64,000 bases of DNA, taken from assembly GCA_902787955.1 (NCBI GenBank), contig CADAIJ010000003.1, positions 77,907-141,906 of the forward strand, written 5' to 3'. The translations under genes were made by a program, and so were the position numbers. Positions 53,030-62,384 of this stretch are shown here, piece after piece. The notes below the pieces were generated by a model, which saw only the letters and a list, made by a program, of their open reading frames with translations, did no database searches and was not told the origin of the DNA. This DNA comes from an uncultured Erysipelotrichaceae bacterium (GTDB lineage: Bacteria > Bacillota_I > Bacilli_A > RFN20 > CAG-826). The first letter of the stretch is position 1; every line of letters starts with the position of its first letter.

Positions 53030-56000
53030 TTAAAGCAATCCTAAATTTGCACGCATCCTGTCATTAATACCATCAAAATTATAACTGTCGGCGATCATGG
53101 TAAGAGCAACAGAAGTTACACTATTTGTGTATTTATAAAAGTCGGCATATTTTAAATATTCATCTCTAAGAACAAATTCTGGCGTTCCATCTTGGACCGT
53201 TCTAATACCTCTTCGATTAGTAACATCATTAGCAAAAGATCGAGAGATATCGTTTCTATCATTGTTTGTAATCAGAGATAATCTTTCCAATATGTCAGCA
53301 ACTTCTTTTGTAGGCCAAAAAATTTGTCCAGGTATTTTTGGACAGGTGGAACAAACATTTATAATTGCACCAACAAGGAAATTAGATCCTTTTTCATTAT
53401 TTGCAAAATCACATTTCTTAATTAGACGCTCGGCCCAATCTTTAAATAAAGCAGGTTGCTGAACAATATATTCCTTTGGAATAAAAGAACTATCAGTAAT
53501 CGGAACAATAGTGTCCATATAAATTTTGAAGCCTATTGAATTCGTATCCAATTCTTTGCCTTTTGAGTGAATAGACAATAGTAAATCAGCAAACTCTTCT
53601 GGTTTCATCCAAAAATACTTTTTAATTCCTAGCGGATAGTCTTCAAGATTGCCCTTAATGATAGGTAATAATTTAAACTCACAAACAGCAAGCTCGTCAC
53701 TATAAAATTTCTCATCCATTTTTTTAACAATTACTTGGATTTCATAAATCATTTCGCGCAATTTAGAAGTATATTTTTTGTCGGAAATAATTTCTGCGAT
53801 TCGATTCAAAAACTTAATTCCAGTATCGTAGTCGATATCAACATTGAAAGCTAGCTCTGGTGCAAGATTGGTTGGATTAAAACATAAATATTTATCAAAT
53901 ACATCAGTGATATTAACACCGCTATTTTTAAAGAAATAATTGTTTTCCCAATAAATATGTTCGTTCTCCTTTCCGTCAATAATACCAAATACCTCTTTCT
54001 TAAATGGCAAACATTTGTATATGACATAATTATTGACATGCTTGCTGAAAACAGATTCTAACGATTTCTGGTCTAAAGAATAAAGATAGAATCTTAATCC
54101 TTTTTCATGTTTGGCCTTAATTAGGTTTTCTATATCTCTATATATATCGTTTGATAATTCATAAATATACTGCCACATATAATGTGATGTCGCTGTTTTA
54201 TCTTTAATAATTCTTTTAATAACTTTTTGGCCATATTTATCAAAAAGTTGTTGAATTGTTTCTTTTCTAACAGAATTTCTTATTAAATCTTCATCTTTTT
54301 GATGGTTTGGATCATCGAAATCCGGTGGGTTGTTTAATGGGAAGAAATCATTTCGCAAAATATAATTAACTTTGTCGTATAACTCATCGGGTTCTGTCAG
54401 CTTAATGACATTTTCAAGAATTGGAATATAATCTTTAAGAATTCTCCAATTGCTAAACCTAATAATATTCTCTTTCGTGGATATAGCTTTAATTCTTATG
54501 TCTTCCTTTTCTTCCGAACTTAAATTGGGAATCTCGGCACATATTTTTTCAAACTCTCTTTTCATTTGTTTGAATGGATAGTGATGGATATTTTGAAACA
54601 AATTGTTAATGTATTCTTTTTTATTGCTCCCATTCATCAATAACCAATTGAAAGCCATTTCTTGAGCATCAAAAACATCATCATAAGTACATTCATAGGT
54701 TTGTTTTTTAAAATTGCGGTAATAATCATCACCTGATGAAAACACCGAATCACCAAAACCGCTTGATAATGATTCAATTACTGGCTCAATTTTGATATTG
54801 TCTTTGCCGGCAATGTATTTATAGAAAAAATCATTTTTATCTTTAAGAGGTATGGCGATTATGCCACACACACTTGCAATTGGAGACATTATTTCTTGGA
54901 TTTCTTTTTGAACCATTTCTCTCGAATTTATCTTAAAGAAGAAGTCGACCAGGCAAGCTAAAGCACTAGCAGCGAGATTTTTATCTAGATAACATATTCT
55001 TAATGCACTTAAAATATATTGTGCATTTTCTGTATCAACAAATCCTTTATTTATTATATTTGAGTAATTCCTTAAAAATTCTTCATTGTTCGCCAAAGTA
55101 TCTGTTAAATAATTAAGAAATGATTTTGGTGAAAGTTCTGCAAATATTCTAAAATATGGCCCAATTTTAGTCGCCTCACCAACATTGCCATTTGTTTTTT
55201 GCAAAATGTTTATGACCACATAATCAAAATATTTTTGACTATTATCATCTTTTTCAGCTATTAAAATTAGACCTCTTACAATGTTGCAAACAAGCCTTTC
55301 TACAGTCCCATTGTTTGTTGTGTTAAAAATTAATTCAAATAATACATCTTCAATCTTTTTGATAATTTTTAAATATGTATTAACTTGTACAAAATCAAAA
55401 CATTCAAATCTGCTTCCAAGAACATAGACGCCGTTGTAATTAAACAAAGGTGGCTCATCAATTTCAGACAAATAGTTCAATGTGCATAGATATTTATCTA
55501 AATCAACAGTAATTAAATCTTCCAGACATTTGACATTTAGCTGATTATTCATATTAATGTCGCCCAGAAGCATCAAGGGAATCAAATCATATTTTTCTTT
55601 TATCTTTGCCCATGATGGCGCTTTATCTGAAGGGTTTTTAGAAAGCATTCTTTTAAGCGCTACGGGGTTGTAATTAGAAATATGTGCATATCTTTCAGCA
55701 TCATCATTAGAAAATCCTGACTCTTTTAATAAGTTAAGAAAAGAATCATGCTTAACAAACCCTAATTGATTGTCAGTGTCTAAAGGGCCACCAAAAATCA
55801 AAATCATATTCTTCGTGATTAAATTAAATCTTATTTCGTCGCATTTAAAATTTAAAATCAGAATTTTGTTTTCGGAAACCGAATTCATAGATAAAAAAGA
55901 ACCATAATTATCTAACACTACGCATCTATCAGATATTGCCGAATCGCCATTTTGAACCAAAGACGCAATAACGAAATAGTAAGCATGAAGTTTGCCAAAA

Positions 56001-56677
56001 TATTTTGATGAATAAGATAATATTCCTGAATCGTTAGTTTTTATATTGTTAATCAATTCACCACTTTTGTTTTCGTTACCGCATATATAAATAGATGGTA
56101 ACAATTCTTTGGAAGTTGATTGTTTAATGATATTCCATTCTTCACTCAAAGATCTGATGCCATATTCTTTATTGTTCAAATCATACTGAGTTAGCAGCCA
56201 AACAGATATTTCTAAATGATCACATAGCCAGTCAGCTAAATCATTAGCATCATATATTTTTATCTTCTTAAAAATCTTTTCCTTATTAAATTCTTTGGCT
56301 AATTCAGATTTTAGAGTTCCATCAAGGCAAGATGATGAAACCAAAACAAAAGATGTCGTTTTCTTTTTGGTTATTTTTTTATCATCTCTTCTTTTGCAAT
56401 AGTCATTTCTTATTTTTCTTTCGCTATTGGCATTAGTGCCAGCTTCCCAAACACTTCTACCAGATGGAACGAGCTTTATTCCTTTTGGAGCATCTTTCAC
56501 AATTCCGTCAGGACCGGTTGTAAAAATAGCACTTCCATGAGGAAAACATGAATAGGTGTTTTTGTTGCATGATGCTTTAATAAGTTTATCAAGCAACCTT
56601 GGTAGAACCTCCATAGTTTTCCTATCATCGGTTTTAAATATATTTGATAACTGTTTGCCATCTTTAATTATCTTCAT
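53030..56677 (-). CDS. large probable defence protein with N-terminal nuclease-like segment (1215 aa)
   Basis: The N-terminal 190 residues resemble the segment that precedes ATPase domains in some STAND/Avs-like anti-phage proteins: GPDGIVK (D57), SVWEAGTNANSE (E78), NDYCKR, FVLVSSSCLDG, then IYDANDLADWLCDH and SVWLL. It could be a PD-(D/E)xK-type fold, but the catalytic Lys after E78-A-G is not seen. I find no Walker A motif afterwards. From about 400 on the protein is helical, repeat-like and rich in Asn, Phe and Lys. No partner gene is coupled. A defence role is inferred from domain similarity and from the neighbouring TA and Pycsar genes. The 5' region has a weak AAGG site. Confidence 0.5.
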   Translation of the reverse strand: MKIIKDGKQLSNIFKTDDRKTMEVLPRLLDKLIKASCNKNTYSCFPHGSAIFTTGPDGIVKDAPKGIKLVPSGRSVWEAGTNANSERKIRNDYCKRRDDKKITKKKTTSFVLVSSSCLDGTLKSELAKEFNKEKIFKKIKIYDANDLADWLCDHLEISVWLLTQYDLNNKEYGIRSLSEEWNIIKQSTSKELLPSIYICGNENKSGELINNIKTNDSGILSYSSKYFGKLHAYYFVIASLVQNGDSAISDRCVVLDNYGSFLSMNSVSENKILILNFKCDEIRFNLITKNMILIFGGPLDTDNQLGFVKHDSFLNLLKESGFSNDDAERYAHISNYNPVALKRMLSKNPSDKAPSWAKIKEKYDLIPLMLLGDINMNNQLNVKCLEDLITVDLDKYLCTLNYLSEIDEPPLFNYNGVYVLGSRFECFDFVQVNTYLKIIKKIEDVLFELIFNTTNNGTVERLVCNIVRGLILIAEKDDNSQKYFDYVVINILQKTNGNVGEATKIGPYFRIFAELSPKSFLNYLTDTLANNEEFLRNYSNIINKGFVDTENAQYILSALRICYLDKNLAASALACLVDFFFKINSREMVQKEIQEIMSPIASVCGIIAIPLKDKNDFFYKYIAGKDNIKIEPVIESLSSGFGDSVFSSGDDYYRNFKKQTYECTYDDVFDAQEMAFNWLLMNGSNKKEYINNLFQNIHHYPFKQMKREFEKICAEIPNLSSEEKEDIRIKAISTKENIIRFSNWRILKDYIPILENVIKLTEPDELYDKVNYILRNDFFPLNNPPDFDDPNHQKDEDLIRNSVRKETIQQLFDKYGQKVIKRIIKDKTATSHYMWQYIYELSNDIYRDIENLIKAKHEKGLRFYLYSLDQKSLESVFSKHVNNYVIYKCLPFKKEVFGIIDGKENEHIYWENNYFFKNSGVNITDVFDKYLCFNPTNLAPELAFNVDIDYDTGIKFLNRIAEIISDKKYTSKLREMIYEIQVIVKKMDEKFYSDELAVCEFKLLPIIKGNLEDYPLGIKKYFWMKPEEFADLLLSIHSKGKELDTNSIGFKIYMDTIVPITDSSFIPKEYIVQQPALFKDWAERLIKKCDFANNEKGSNFLVGAIINVCSTCPKIPGQIFWPTKEVADILERLSLITNNDRNDISRSFANDVTNRRGIRTVQDGTPEFVLRDEYLKYADFYKYTNSVTSVALTMIADSYNFDGINDRMRANLGLL

Positions 56678-56872
56678 GATAGTTGCCTTTGCGATAAAAG
56701 ATTAAATGTTATTTAACGTTCTTAAATATTTTTGCTATAAAAGTCCAAATAACTCAGCAATTTTTCTATTTAATATAATACTTTATATGCTTTCTAATGT
56801 CTATTTCATAGACAGTTGTTTGCAAAAATATAACTTGAATTATCTGTTTTTTGGTTGATTTATATCGCATAA

Positions 56873-56998
56873 GGAACCGGTACCACTACGTACAATAAAG
56901 ACAAGGTTATCTTAGATAAGAAACTTCCGTACGAATATAACATCTGTCTTTATATCTTAGAAGAATTATGTGATAAGGGAGTTATCGATGTTTTTTAG
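56873..56998 (+). pseudogene. open fragment of unknown origin in the mobile-element relic
   Basis: A 41-codon fragment between stops: TTTYNKDKVILDKKLPYEYN, then YILEELCDKGVIDVF. It has no start codon of its own and directly precedes the recombinase remnant, so it may be the small gene or upstream end of the same element. The rest of 56678-56872 is AT-rich with no gene seen. Confidence 0.45.
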
Positions 56999-57022
56999 AC
57001 GACGGAAGCTAGCCCATAACAT

Positions 57023-57175
57023 AAACTAAGAGTCTGCGCCTATGTAAGAGTCTCCACTGATAGTGAAAAACAATTAAAATCTTTTGATGTTCAAATTGGA
57101 AAACAGATACTCATCCACAAAAATAAGGACTTTAAACTGTTTTTAAAATCAAAAATAAGTATTCAACAAATGTAA
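57023..57175 (+). pseudogene. N-terminal remnant of a serine site-specific recombinase
   Basis: The plus strand reads KLRVCAYVRVSTDSEKQLKS, the hallmark start of large serine recombinases including the catalytic Ser in RVSTDSE, then FDVQIGKQI and a stop at 57175. The remaining domains are missing and no start codon lies in frame. It marks an old integrated element. Confidence 0.85.
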
Positions 57176-57206
57176 TTAGTTACTAGAAATAATATTGAAA
57201 GAAATA

Positions 57207-58025
57207 TTAGAGATAGACTACGACTTGATTGCCATTTTCTTTCCTACATTCACCGTATATTGATCCTTCGTGAATGACGCCTTCGCTAACTGCGGTAATT
57301 TGCATATATGTAGGAAGGTTATTTGTTGCAAAAGATAATGTCCCAAAAGATTTAAATGTTTCACCATTTTCAAGAGTGTTAGGGTAAGTAAAATAATCAT
57401 GCATATCGAATAGACCGGTCGAAGTAATAACGGAAACAGAATTCGAAGAATCAACATTATATTTTGTTGCTTCGACTGTAAATCCTAAAAGACTTACTTC
57501 ACTATCAGTAAAATATGTCTCCTGATTTACGTAATACGACATTGATGAAGTATATGTTTGTAAAGGCACAGTGGAATAATTGTTTGAAGGGTAACCGAGA
57601 CGGAAGTTATTTCCATTTCTTGTGGAATGGATTATTTCCAAATCTGCTGGCGAGCTAGAGAAATGCAATATACATAAATTATTTACTATCTTAGTGTTGC
57701 CATGTTCGGTGAAAAGGAATAAAAATCCGTTTGCATAGGCGACATTTGTTTTTAGTTCGGTTTGAATGCAATAATTTACAGAATACGTATTTTTCCATGA
57801 AGTTGAATAAGGAATGTGATTCATTTTTAAAACTTCGTAAAAAACAGTGAATGTTGCCATTACTTCATCTCTGCTACTAATCAAATTATAAGAGAAATTA
57901 CTTTTTGCCAACACCGAATCAACCTGTTGGATCGATAGCGAGTACACATTAGAGTTATGATTAACATCAAGTGTGAAAGCGGATAAAGGTATTACTGACA
58001 ATAGTAAAAATAGTTTTTTAAGCAT
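57207..58025 (-). CDS. secreted protein of unknown function (272 aa)
   Basis: Start at 58025 chosen because GAGGGGG lies 7 bases upstream; the frame opens at 58049. The signal peptide is MLKKLFLLLSVIPLSAFTLD with no lipobox Cys. The mature part is beta-rich with many Ser, Thr and Tyr, and two Cys near the middle. It follows the ABC transporter gene by 37 bases, so it is probably the transporter's substrate, partner or co-regulated exported protein (inference). I do not recognise a domain. Confidence 0.6.
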   Translation of the reverse strand: MLKKLFLLLSVIPLSAFTLDVNHNSNVYSLSIQQVDSVLAKSNFSYNLISSRDEVMATFTVFYEVLKMNHIPYSTSWKNTYSVNYCIQTELKTNVAYANGFLFLFTEHGNTKIVNNLCILHFSSSPADLEIIHSTRNGNNFRLGYPSNNYSTVPLQTYTSSMSYYVNQETYFTDSEVSLLGFTVEATKYNVDSSNSVSVITSTGLFDMHDYFTYPNTLENGETFKSFGTLSFATNNLPTYMQITAVSEGVIHEGSIYGECRKENGNQVVVYL

Positions 58026-58062
58026 AATAATCCCCCTCTTTATTGTCAACCTTAGTTTAACA

Positions 58063-60285
58063 CTATTTTATAAGTGAGACAAAGCTTTTTTTACTTAGAA
58101 CTTTAAATGCTATAAATGTCGATAAAATCGAAATTATTAACGCAATAACGACAAGAAATATAGATGTAAAAAAGTTAATTCCAAACACATTAGAAATAAC
58201 ACCGAATTCTACTTTGAAAACATCATTAAGCAATATTTGTAAAAAGATAATTGTTGTTAAAGATAAAATCGATGATAAAAGAGCAACAAAAAGCGGTTCT
58301 AATAAGAAAGAAGCAATAGTTGTTTTTTCTGAATATCCACACGATCTAATGATGCCGAAAACTTTCATAGAATCTTTTGTTATCGATAATGAAAAAATAT
58401 AAATAAATATAAAAGATAAAATGGTGGTAATAATTGCTATGACTGTTGAAGCGATTGAAAAGGGAATTAAAAACGATGAAATTGAAGTAACTTTATGAAT
58501 AGATAAACTTCGTATTTGATAAATATTATTTCCATCAATTAATTTGTTATTCAAATGATATATTTTTTTAGCAATGCTAGCATCGTTAGGAACAAAGCTA
58601 CTTAAAGTATTAATAGCAGGACTATTTCCCTCTCCATAAATCGAATCAAGAAGATAGGTAAGATTTGAGGTATATATAAAGCAATGTGGAGATTCGTTAT
58701 GATAATATGACCATTCGACATAAAGATTATAATTCTTCCTATCGTTATAATCTAAAAGCACATTCTTTAAGACTTGATATTTCTCTACTGAAATTTTTGT
58801 GTCAATAATGCCTTTGATAATAAAATTATTGGAACCAATTTTAAAAGTCTTATCGATAAGGCTATTTATAGTTATATCCGAAGGATTAATTATAACATCA
58901 CCATTTTTATACCCAAAACACTTAAACAATTCGTAGTGTATTGAAGTTAACAATATCTCGTTATCGTTAGTAGGTAAGGAACCAGACAATAATGAACAAT
59001 GATTATTATCAATAATAGTTGAGTCGTATTGAATTGCACCCTTACATAAGTAGTTATAATATCTACCATAAGTCATGTATTCATCATCAACAAAATAAGC
59101 ATTAAAACCGAAAACTTGTCGTTTAAAAGTTAGGTAATAATCTAAAGGTATACAATCCTTTAGGTCTTCTATATCACTTTTAGAAATATTAGATACAACT
59201 GTTCGTTTATTTTCGTTAAGGAAATATTTGTCAAAAGATGCATATGAATTATTATCAGCTAATGTCTCGCTTATCATATTTTCTTCTTCGTTATATGTGG
59301 CAAATGTAAGCGATGTTCCAATAAATGAAAGACATAAGAACATTAAGATAATAGAAAAAGCAAATCTCCATTTATTGTTTTTTAAAATAGAAATAACAAT
59401 ATTAAATAAAGGTTTGAATGAGGTTTTCTTTCTTTCAAACGAAAGTTCTTTCTCCTCATATTCTTCTTTGTTTTTATTGTTGATATAGTTATTTGAAATA
59501 GAAAAATTTCTATCTGCGCTTGAGTCATTTAAATAATCAATAAGTTCATTCACTTCGCTATTAGATAGTTTTGTTCCGCTTCTAATCGTGTAAGAATTAT
59601 TTCCAACTTGTATAATCTTACTCTCACTTTTAATTTGATCCCCCACCACTTTTCCATTTTCAAGGCTAATTAATCGATCAGCGTAAGAAGATAGAAGAGA
59701 ATAATCATGCGAAGAAACGATAATAAGTTTTTCTTTTGATAGCTCTTTTAAAATTTCATAAATAGTTATTGAATTATCTTTATCTAACGCGCTTGTTGGT
59801 TCATCACAAATTAATATATCAGGGTTTTGAAGCAAGGTTCTAGCAATAGCCACTCTTTGTTTTTGCCCACCAGATAAATTCTTAGCAAGGGCGGTTTTAT
59901 ATTCAAGGAGTTTAACTTTATTTAAAATATCATTGATAAGGTTCTTATTTTCTTTATCAAATAAACATAAAGAAAGATTATCCTCAACACTTATATTTTC
60001 TAATAAGTTGTAACTTTGAGAGATATAACCAACTTTTTCTCTTCTAAATAAATCTTGTTCTTCTTTAGATAAAGAAAAAATATTGTTTTCAAAAAATAAT
60101 ACTTCACCAGATGTAGGATTATCTAATAGAGAAATAATATTTAATAAAGTTGTCTTCCCTGATCCAGATTCTCCTATTATTCCAATAAATCCAGTTTGAT
60201 TAAAATATAAATCAACTGAATCAAGAGCGGATACAGTCGATTCTTTATTAACGTATGTTTTTGAAATAGAAGAGAGCCTTAACAT
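58063..60285 (-). CDS. MacB-like ABC exporter, fused ATPase and FtsX permease (740 aa)
   Basis: Walker A GESGSGKTT (38-46), signature LSGGQKQR (137-144) and Walker B ILICDEPTSALD (157-168) are complete. A membrane helix near 305-325 is followed by an external domain and three C-terminal helices. The signature uses Q where the 3-8 kb pair uses E. A -10 box TATAAT (60293-60298) ends 7 bases before ATG, with GAGG crowded into that gap, so the message is nearly leaderless. The secreted-protein gene follows in the same direction. The substrate is unknown. Confidence 0.84.
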   Translation of the reverse strand: MLRLSSISKTYVNKESTVSALDSVDLYFNQTGFIGIIGESGSGKTTLLNIISLLDNPTSGEVLFFENNIFSLSKEEQDLFRREKVGYISQSYNLLENISVEDNLSLCLFDKENKNLINDILNKVKLLEYKTALAKNLSGGQKQRVAIARTLLQNPDILICDEPTSALDKDNSITIYEILKELSKEKLIIVSSHDYSLLSSYADRLISLENGKVVGDQIKSESKIIQVGNNSYTIRSGTKLSNSEVNELIDYLNDSSADRNFSISNNYINNKNKEEYEEKELSFERKKTSFKPLFNIVISILKNNKWRFAFSIILMFLCLSFIGTSLTFATYNEEENMISETLADNNSYASFDKYFLNENKRTVVSNISKSDIEDLKDCIPLDYYLTFKRQVFGFNAYFVDDEYMTYGRYYNYLCKGAIQYDSTIIDNNHCSLLSGSLPTNDNEILLTSIHYELFKCFGYKNGDVIINPSDITINSLIDKTFKIGSNNFIIKGIIDTKISVEKYQVLKNVLLDYNDRKNYNLYVEWSYYHNESPHCFIYTSNLTYLLDSIYGEGNSPAINTLSSFVPNDASIAKKIYHLNNKLIDGNNIYQIRSLSIHKVTSISSFLIPFSIASTVIAIITTILSFIFIYIFSLSITKDSMKVFGIIRSCGYSEKTTIASFLLEPLFVALLSSILSLTTIIFLQILLNDVFKVEFGVISNVFGINFFTSIFLVVIALIISILSTFIAFKVLSKKSFVSLIK

Positions 60286-60369
60286 GCCTCTAATTATACG
60301 ATTTAATCAAACTTTTATTAATAATTTTTGACAATTATCTCATTTATAGAACCAAATTCAAACATACAT

Positions 60370-61605
60370 CTATTCAAATATTCCTAGCTTATAATCAAAC
60401 CCAAATTCTCTACGAACCATTATTGCTGGCCCATTAAATGAATGAATCTCTATTTCGTTTTCAAAAATAAGATGAAGTTGATTTAGATAATTTCTTGATT
60501 CAGGAAAAGTTCTCCAAGAAGTTAGTTTTCGTCCGTTAAAAAGTATCTCTTTTTTATGCCCGTCAGCGAATAAAATAATCATACAATCGTCATATTCTAT
60601 AACCACCCCAAAGACTTCAACTCTAGCCTCTAAAACGGGTTTATTTGGTAATGACACTTCGTAGTGTCTAATAGAATCTTGTCTATTCCTATCATTTGCT
60701 AAAACCGCTTTTTTATTGAAAGAATAAATATGTCCATTAGCGATACAATAAACTAAATAGTTTTGAGAGAAGAAAAAGCCATTTTCAACGCTAAACCATT
60801 CGTTTAATGGTATTCTTCTTTCAATTGATACTTTTCTTTTTCGACGTTCTTCTTCTGTTCGATCATATTCATCAGCGAATTCTACTTTTCTTTTAATCAA
60901 ATATGCTTTATCTACATAAGAGCCAGAAAGAAAGTCATTATAATCTCTTGTTACATAGGAACAATGATAAGGTAAAATCTTACGTAACTTTTGTCCTTCG
61001 CCATAATCCCAAAGCGGATACTGATAAACTCCATCAGATAAACTAGATAATAACAAATATCCATATGAGGCACTTGAAATCTGCACAAACGGTTTATTAG
61101 ACACTTTGATAATTTCACTCCAAAATCGATTGGAGAGATTAGATGGGAATCTATTCTTAAAAGGAATTCGAGTCAGTCCGCTTTCAGAACATAAGAAAAT
61201 ATTCTTTTGATAGATAAGCATATCAGCGGGAAGAGTTTCTAAATCAATAGTTTTATTATAAAGACATTGATATTTAGTATTTATTTCTTCAATTGATTCA
61301 AACTTAAAATGTAAACTAGCTAAAATCTTCTTATAAAAAGCCTCGCCAATATCTTTATCAGAAGAAAGCAATGTTAAAAATTTCCCATCTATTCTATATA
61401 AAGCAGAGCTATCCAAAAAAGACATATGTAATCCAACGGCATAATCCTTATTTTCTTTTATTATCGAATTAATAAATCTATCCCAGTGGAGACACTTTAT
61501 CTTTTTATCTAAAGTTAGTAAATAAAGCTTTCCTGAATAAATAAAGGAATCAAAAAAATTTCCTCCAATTTTAATTAACCAACTTGAATATAATTTATCA
61601 CTCAT
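60370..61605 (-). CDS. hypothetical protein, second gene of an unknown cassette (411 aa)
   Basis: 411 residues, soluble, beta-rich with repeating strand-turn units (SGKLYLLTLDKK, LYRIDGKFLTLLSS, YGYLLLSSLSDGVY, CIANGHIYSFNKKA) that suggest a beta-propeller or similar. A charged helix EEERRKRKVSIERR interrupts the middle. Overlaps the first gene by 4 bases (ATGA), so the two proteins are made together. No catalytic motif or family is recognised. An effector/sensor pair is possible but not shown. Confidence 0.55.
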   Translation of the reverse strand: MSDKLYSSWLIKIGGNFFDSFIYSGKLYLLTLDKKIKCLHWDRFINSIIKENKDYAVGLHMSFLDSSALYRIDGKFLTLLSSDKDIGEAFYKKILASLHFKFESIEEINTKYQCLYNKTIDLETLPADMLIYQKNIFLCSESGLTRIPFKNRFPSNLSNRFWSEIIKVSNKPFVQISSASYGYLLLSSLSDGVYQYPLWDYGEGQKLRKILPYHCSYVTRDYNDFLSGSYVDKAYLIKRKVEFADEYDRTEEERRKRKVSIERRIPLNEWFSVENGFFFSQNYLVYCIANGHIYSFNKKAVLANDRNRQDSIRHYEVSLPNKPVLEARVEVFGVVIEYDDCMIILFADGHKKEILFNGRKLTSWRTFPESRNYLNQLHLIFENEIEIHSFNGPAIMVRREFGFDYKLGIFE

Positions 61606-62039
61606 AGAGGTTTTCCTCTTTTTAAGCGTTTTAAATCACGAGGGCATAGTTTTGAGCCAGGGCCAACATCATAAAAGTCAGAAGATGGCCTTTCTCTATT
61701 TTGATCCATATGATTCACTGGATAACCATGCCACTCAATGTTTTCTGAATCGCTTTTATTAATAAAATAGCAAAGGAAAAGTTTTATTTCTGATGACCCA
61801 GCCTTGCCTTTACCAACAGGTTGAGCTTCATAATTATCTATTAATAAGTTGAAGGTTGAAGAAGCACCGCTCAACAAATCAAATGATGTTGTAAATAAAC
61901 CAAACTCTTCATCTCGATGAATTGTCCAAACTGATTTATTGTCTGTTGGGCATGCGTAATGGTGATATGGAATGAAACAATAAGAATATTTTTTGCCATT
62001 GGCACTAGTATAACTACAAGTATTTGATGGATTTATCAT
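61602..62039 (-). CDS. hypothetical protein, first gene of an unknown cassette (145 aa)
   Basis: 145 residues without signal peptide. A distinctive C-terminal block reads WHGYPVNHMDQNRERP followed by LCPRDLKRLKRGKPL; short basic motifs of this form end several small uncharacterised bacterial proteins, but I cannot name a family. Four of the five Cys are scattered and do not make a clear metal site. No good ribosome-binding site precedes ATG at 62039. The 344-base gap upstream holds copy B of the two-hairpin element. Confidence 0.5.
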   Translation of the reverse strand: MINPSNTCSYTSANGKKYSYCFIPYHHYACPTDNKSVWTIHRDEEFGLFTTSFDLLSGASSTFNLLIDNYEAQPVGKGKAGSSEIKLFLCYFINKSDSENIEWHGYPVNHMDQNRERPSSDFYDVGPGSKLCPRDLKRLKRGKPL

Positions 62040-62144
62040 ATGATTGGTTAAAAATGTTTTGCTCCTCTAAATAGAAATGTTTAACATCAAAAATATTGAA
62101 TCACATTAGAAATCTAACACATGTAATACTTTAATACAAACTAT

Positions 62145-62208
62145 TATAGTATAAGTGAGCATAAACCGATAAGGTTTGAAAAGAGGTCTCGATAGACGCT
62201 CTTTTTTG
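62145..62208 (+). ncRNA. copy B of the two-hairpin small RNA / bidirectional terminator element
   Basis: Same -10 position (TATAGT, 62145-62150) as copy A and the identical 27-base block at 62160-62186, then stem AAAAGAG-GTCT/AGAC-GCTCTTTT and T-run. The -35 box is weak here. On the minus strand the same hairpin could terminate the Pycsar operon. Confidence 0.6.
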
Positions 62209-62292
62209 TTTTAACGTCAATAGTTTCTTTCTTTAGGATTTAGAATTAAAAACTGTATTTTTCCATCACAACTAGCATTTTTTCACCTTATA

Positions 62293-62334
62293 GAATAAAA
62301 ATTTTTATTCAACAAGTACTATCAAGAACTTGTT
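62293..62334. terminator. tandem hairpins downstream of the Pycsar operon
   Basis: AACAAGT/ACTTGTT (62311-62317 with 62328-62334), next to an 18-bp perfect palindrome GAATAAAAATTTTTATTC (62293-62310). T-runs follow on both strands. Confidence 0.55.
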
Positions 62335-62384
62335 TTAATTGGTTCACCATTTGCTTCGATTACTTATTTATTCATAAAATCGCA

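Noticed and set aside
62293-62310. 18-bp perfect palindrome as a replication or recombination site
   Set aside because: It is pure AT inside GA/TC ends, next to terminator hairpins and in a gene-end context; a terminator is the simpler explanation.
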